A DNA stretch of 64,000 nucleotides, taken from positions 1 through 64,000 of the forward strand of contig CAYJFD010000008.1 of NCBI GenBank assembly GCA_964369605.1. The letters are read 5' to 3'. This DNA comes from CAYJFD01 sp964369605. GTDB lineage: Bacteria > Bacteroidota > Bacteroidia > Bacteroidales > UBA932. A program made the position numbers and the translations under genes. Positions 62,311-64,000 of the stretch are shown piece after piece. Numbering within the stretch: position 1 is the stretch's first letter; each line of letters opens with the position of its first letter. Below the pieces are notes generated by a model, which had not been told where the DNA came from, ran no database searches, and saw only the letters and a list, made by a program, of their open reading frames with translations.

Positions 62311-63816
62311 TTATCCGCAATGATAGTAATCCTCAACTAAATCAAGCATCCTATCTGGATTAGCCTTTACCTCTTCTCTGATATTTTTATCATCATAAGA
62401 ATTTAATTTAGCTATTACTCCATCTATTAATGCCTTAGAGAATATTCCACCTTCTTCGTATAAAGCTCTATTTGCTTCTAAATCGATAGCCGATTCATAG
62501 CAAGAAGTCGGAAGCTGATTTAATGCAGCCATCTTATCCTTATTCTCGTGTCTATGGATATTGATTGCCACGTATGATTCTTTTGCTACATCTAGCGCCT
62601 CTTCTACAGGCATCTCTAAACCTATCCTTGCAGCAACAGTTAAAGCAGCTAAACTTAGATAGATATCTGCTGATCCATCTGGAGACCTCATCTCTACTGT
62701 CTGTTTATCAGGTAATACATAAGTTTCATCCTTCTCTAAAGGATTTACCATCGCTGACATATTTACATCACCTCTCCACCCTAGTGGAACTCGAACTAGT
62801 ACCGAACGATTACTATCACCCCAACAAACTGTAGTAGGTGCCTCCTGGTGAGGAACTAATCTAAAATATGAAGTAGGATTAGTATTTCCAAAAGCTGTAA
62901 TAGAGCTAGCACATCTGATATAACCAGCTATAGCTCTTCTTGCAACTGATGATAATACTCCATCCTCTAACATTAGACTCTTCTCCCCGTCCATTATTCT
63001 TGTATGGAAATGCAAACCACTTCCTGCTCTTCCCTCTGTAATCTTAGGTGCAAAAGTTATATCTAGGCCTAATCTATAAGCCAAAGTTCTTAATATCCAC
63101 TTCGCTAATAATAGTTGATCTGCCGCTGCCTGAACATCAGTTACCTGAAACTCTATTTCATTTTGCTCATAAACTCTCGAGTCAAGCACAAAGTTGCCCA
63201 CTTCTGAGTGCGCATACTTTATTTCACCACCGCACTGTGCGATTAATAACATAGCCTCATATCTAAACTGCTCAAACTTGCAGTAAGGAGCTGATTCGTG
63301 ATATCCTTTCTGATCCTTTGCCTCAAATAAGTCTTCTTGGTCTCCGATTACATAGAACTCCAATTCGCCCATTGCCTGAAAGGTATAGCCTGTAGCTGCC
63401 TTAAATGCCTCGTCTGCCTTACGCAAAGTGTATTCAGGTGATAATTCTAAAGGTTGGCCATCCTTATTAAAATAAGAGCAAATGAAACCAACTGTAGGTA
63501 CTGAAGAAAATGGATCTTGGTACATAGAAGAGTATTTAGGCACGATATATAAATCGCTTGCTCCTGCTTCTATGAATGGGAATAAACTTGATCCGTCTAC
63601 CCTTTCGCCATAAGTTAAGATATTGAATAAATATGACTCACTACTAACTGGAAGATTCAAGGTTTTCAACCTTCCGTCATTAGCTACATATCTGAAATTC
63701 ACCATTTGAATTTCATTTTCAATAATATAGTTTATTACATCTGACTTACGATATTCAGATGACTTCTTTCCAATAAAGTTTTCTATTGGATTAAGAGATA
63801 TTTTATTATTCATCAT
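62311..63816 (-). CDS. glnA: Glutamine synthetase
   Basis: A 501-residue GSI-like glutamine synthetase making glutamine from glutamate, ammonia and ATP. GRAGSGLHFHTRIMDGEKSL holds the catalytic-site histidine region, GELEFYVIG a metal glutamate, and NPTSYFRLVPHQEAPTTVCW and VEMRSPDGSADIYL the glutamate/ATP sites. The N-terminal beta-grasp is present. The minus-strand -7 box TATTTTTG lies at 63837-63844. It is a single gene, ending just before the rplU promoter. Confidence 0.93.
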   Translation of the reverse strand: MMNNKISLNPIENFIGKKSSEYRKSDVINYIIENEIQMVNFRYVANDGRLKTLNLPVSSESYLFNILTYGERVDGSSLFPFIEAGASDLYIVPKYSSMYQDPFSSVPTVGFICSYFNKDGQPLELSPEYTLRKADEAFKAATGYTFQAMGELEFYVIGDQEDLFEAKDQKGYHESAPYCKFEQFRYEAMLLIAQCGGEIKYAHSEVGNFVLDSRVYEQNEIEFQVTDVQAAADQLLLAKWILRTLAYRLGLDITFAPKITEGRAGSGLHFHTRIMDGEKSLMLEDGVLSSVARRAIAGYIRCASSITAFGNTNPTSYFRLVPHQEAPTTVCWGDSNRSVLVRVPLGWRGDVNMSAMVNPLEKDETYVLPDKQTVEMRSPDGSADIYLSLAALTVAARIGLEMPVEEALDVAKESYVAINIHRHENKDKMAALNQLPTSCYESAIDLEANRALYEEGGIFSKALIDGVIAKLNSYDDKNIREEVKANPDRMLDLVEDYYHCG

Positions 63817-63885
63817 TATTAAATTTTAATGCGATGCAAAAATATAATAATTTAGAAACTTTAACAATATAGTAGAAAATTTCTC

Positions 63886-64000
63886 TTAAGAATTATTCTT
63901 CTGTCTTTTTTGGAACCTATCAACAAGTAGTGCTATCGCACCATCTCCTGTCACATTAGTAGCTGTACCAAAACTATCCATAGCTATATATAAAGCTATC
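63886..64000 (-). CDS. C-terminal end of a dicarboxylate/amino-acid:cation symporter (partial)
   Basis: The last 37 residues run from the window edge to TAA at 63886-63888: IALYIAMDSFGTATNVTGDG then AIALLVDRF. DSFGTA.NVTGD matches the HP2/TM8 sodium- and substrate-binding region (N-x-x-x-D) of the DAACS (GltP/DctA) family. The rest lies outside the window. Confidence 0.8.
   Translation of the reverse strand, partial: IALYIAMDSFGTATNVTGDGAIALLVDRFQKRQKNNS

Overview
The window is a piece of a low-GC Bacteroidales-type chromosome (phylum Bacteroidota). The evidence is Bacteroidetes-style promoters (-7 box TAnnTTTG), almost no Shine-Dalgarno sequences, and families typical of the phylum: a long YidC, a DUF349 repeat protein, OMP_b-brl barrels, a DUF2764-containing V-ATPase operon, DUF3408 and CTnDOT-type integrases. 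I cannot assign a genus. Two 10-base N runs (21038-21047 and 51317-51326) mark scaffold joins, each inside a thioredoxin-like gene. No tRNA, rRNA or CRISPR array was seen.

Region 1 (1 to about 6850) is the right-hand part of a mobilizable element. It holds the end of a cargo gene, a relaxase and MobC with an oriT-like hairpin cluster, a DUF3408 protein, two excisionase-type HTH genes (the first with an in-frame TGA), a RhuM-like protein and two tandem tyrosine integrases. A CTnDOT-type core motif just upstream of the integrases is a candidate element end. The left end lies outside the window.

Region 2 (about 7300 to 52900) is mainly core chromosome: a BASS transporter and Omp85-like barrel, an acetate transporter, yggS-yidC, a DUF349 protein, trmD, folD, ffh, a deoxyhypusine-synthase-like gene with pyrE, a gapped TlpA-like gene, a metal-efflux permease group, guaA, an S41 protease, a V-type ATPase operon (E-DUF2764-A-B-D-I-K), a folate gene with a MurU-like uridylyltransferase, a putative GHL10/CBM9 pair, an AmgK-like kinase fused to a RapZ C-terminal domain, a large porin, a lytic transglycosylase, an outer-membrane barrel protein, ruvC-serS, a second gapped TlpA-like gene and a thioredoxin/beta-barrel fusion.

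Region 3 (about 52900 to 61500) looks like an accessory, defence-type island inserted before rpmA-rplU. It has short tandem repeats, a strongly structured RNA candidate with its own promoter, a tandem zinc-finger protein, a DEDDh exonuclease, two tandem DUF262 proteins (only the first with an HNH/DUF1524-like end), an AAA+ ATPase, a WYL-domain regulator and a small unknown protein. The AAA and WYL genes share a 28-bp promoter element, which suggests co-regulation. A MITE-like inverted repeat closes the island. This is the best candidate here for a poorly described system.

Region 4 (61517 to 64000) returns to core genes: rpmA, rplU, glnA and the end of a dicarboxylate symporter.
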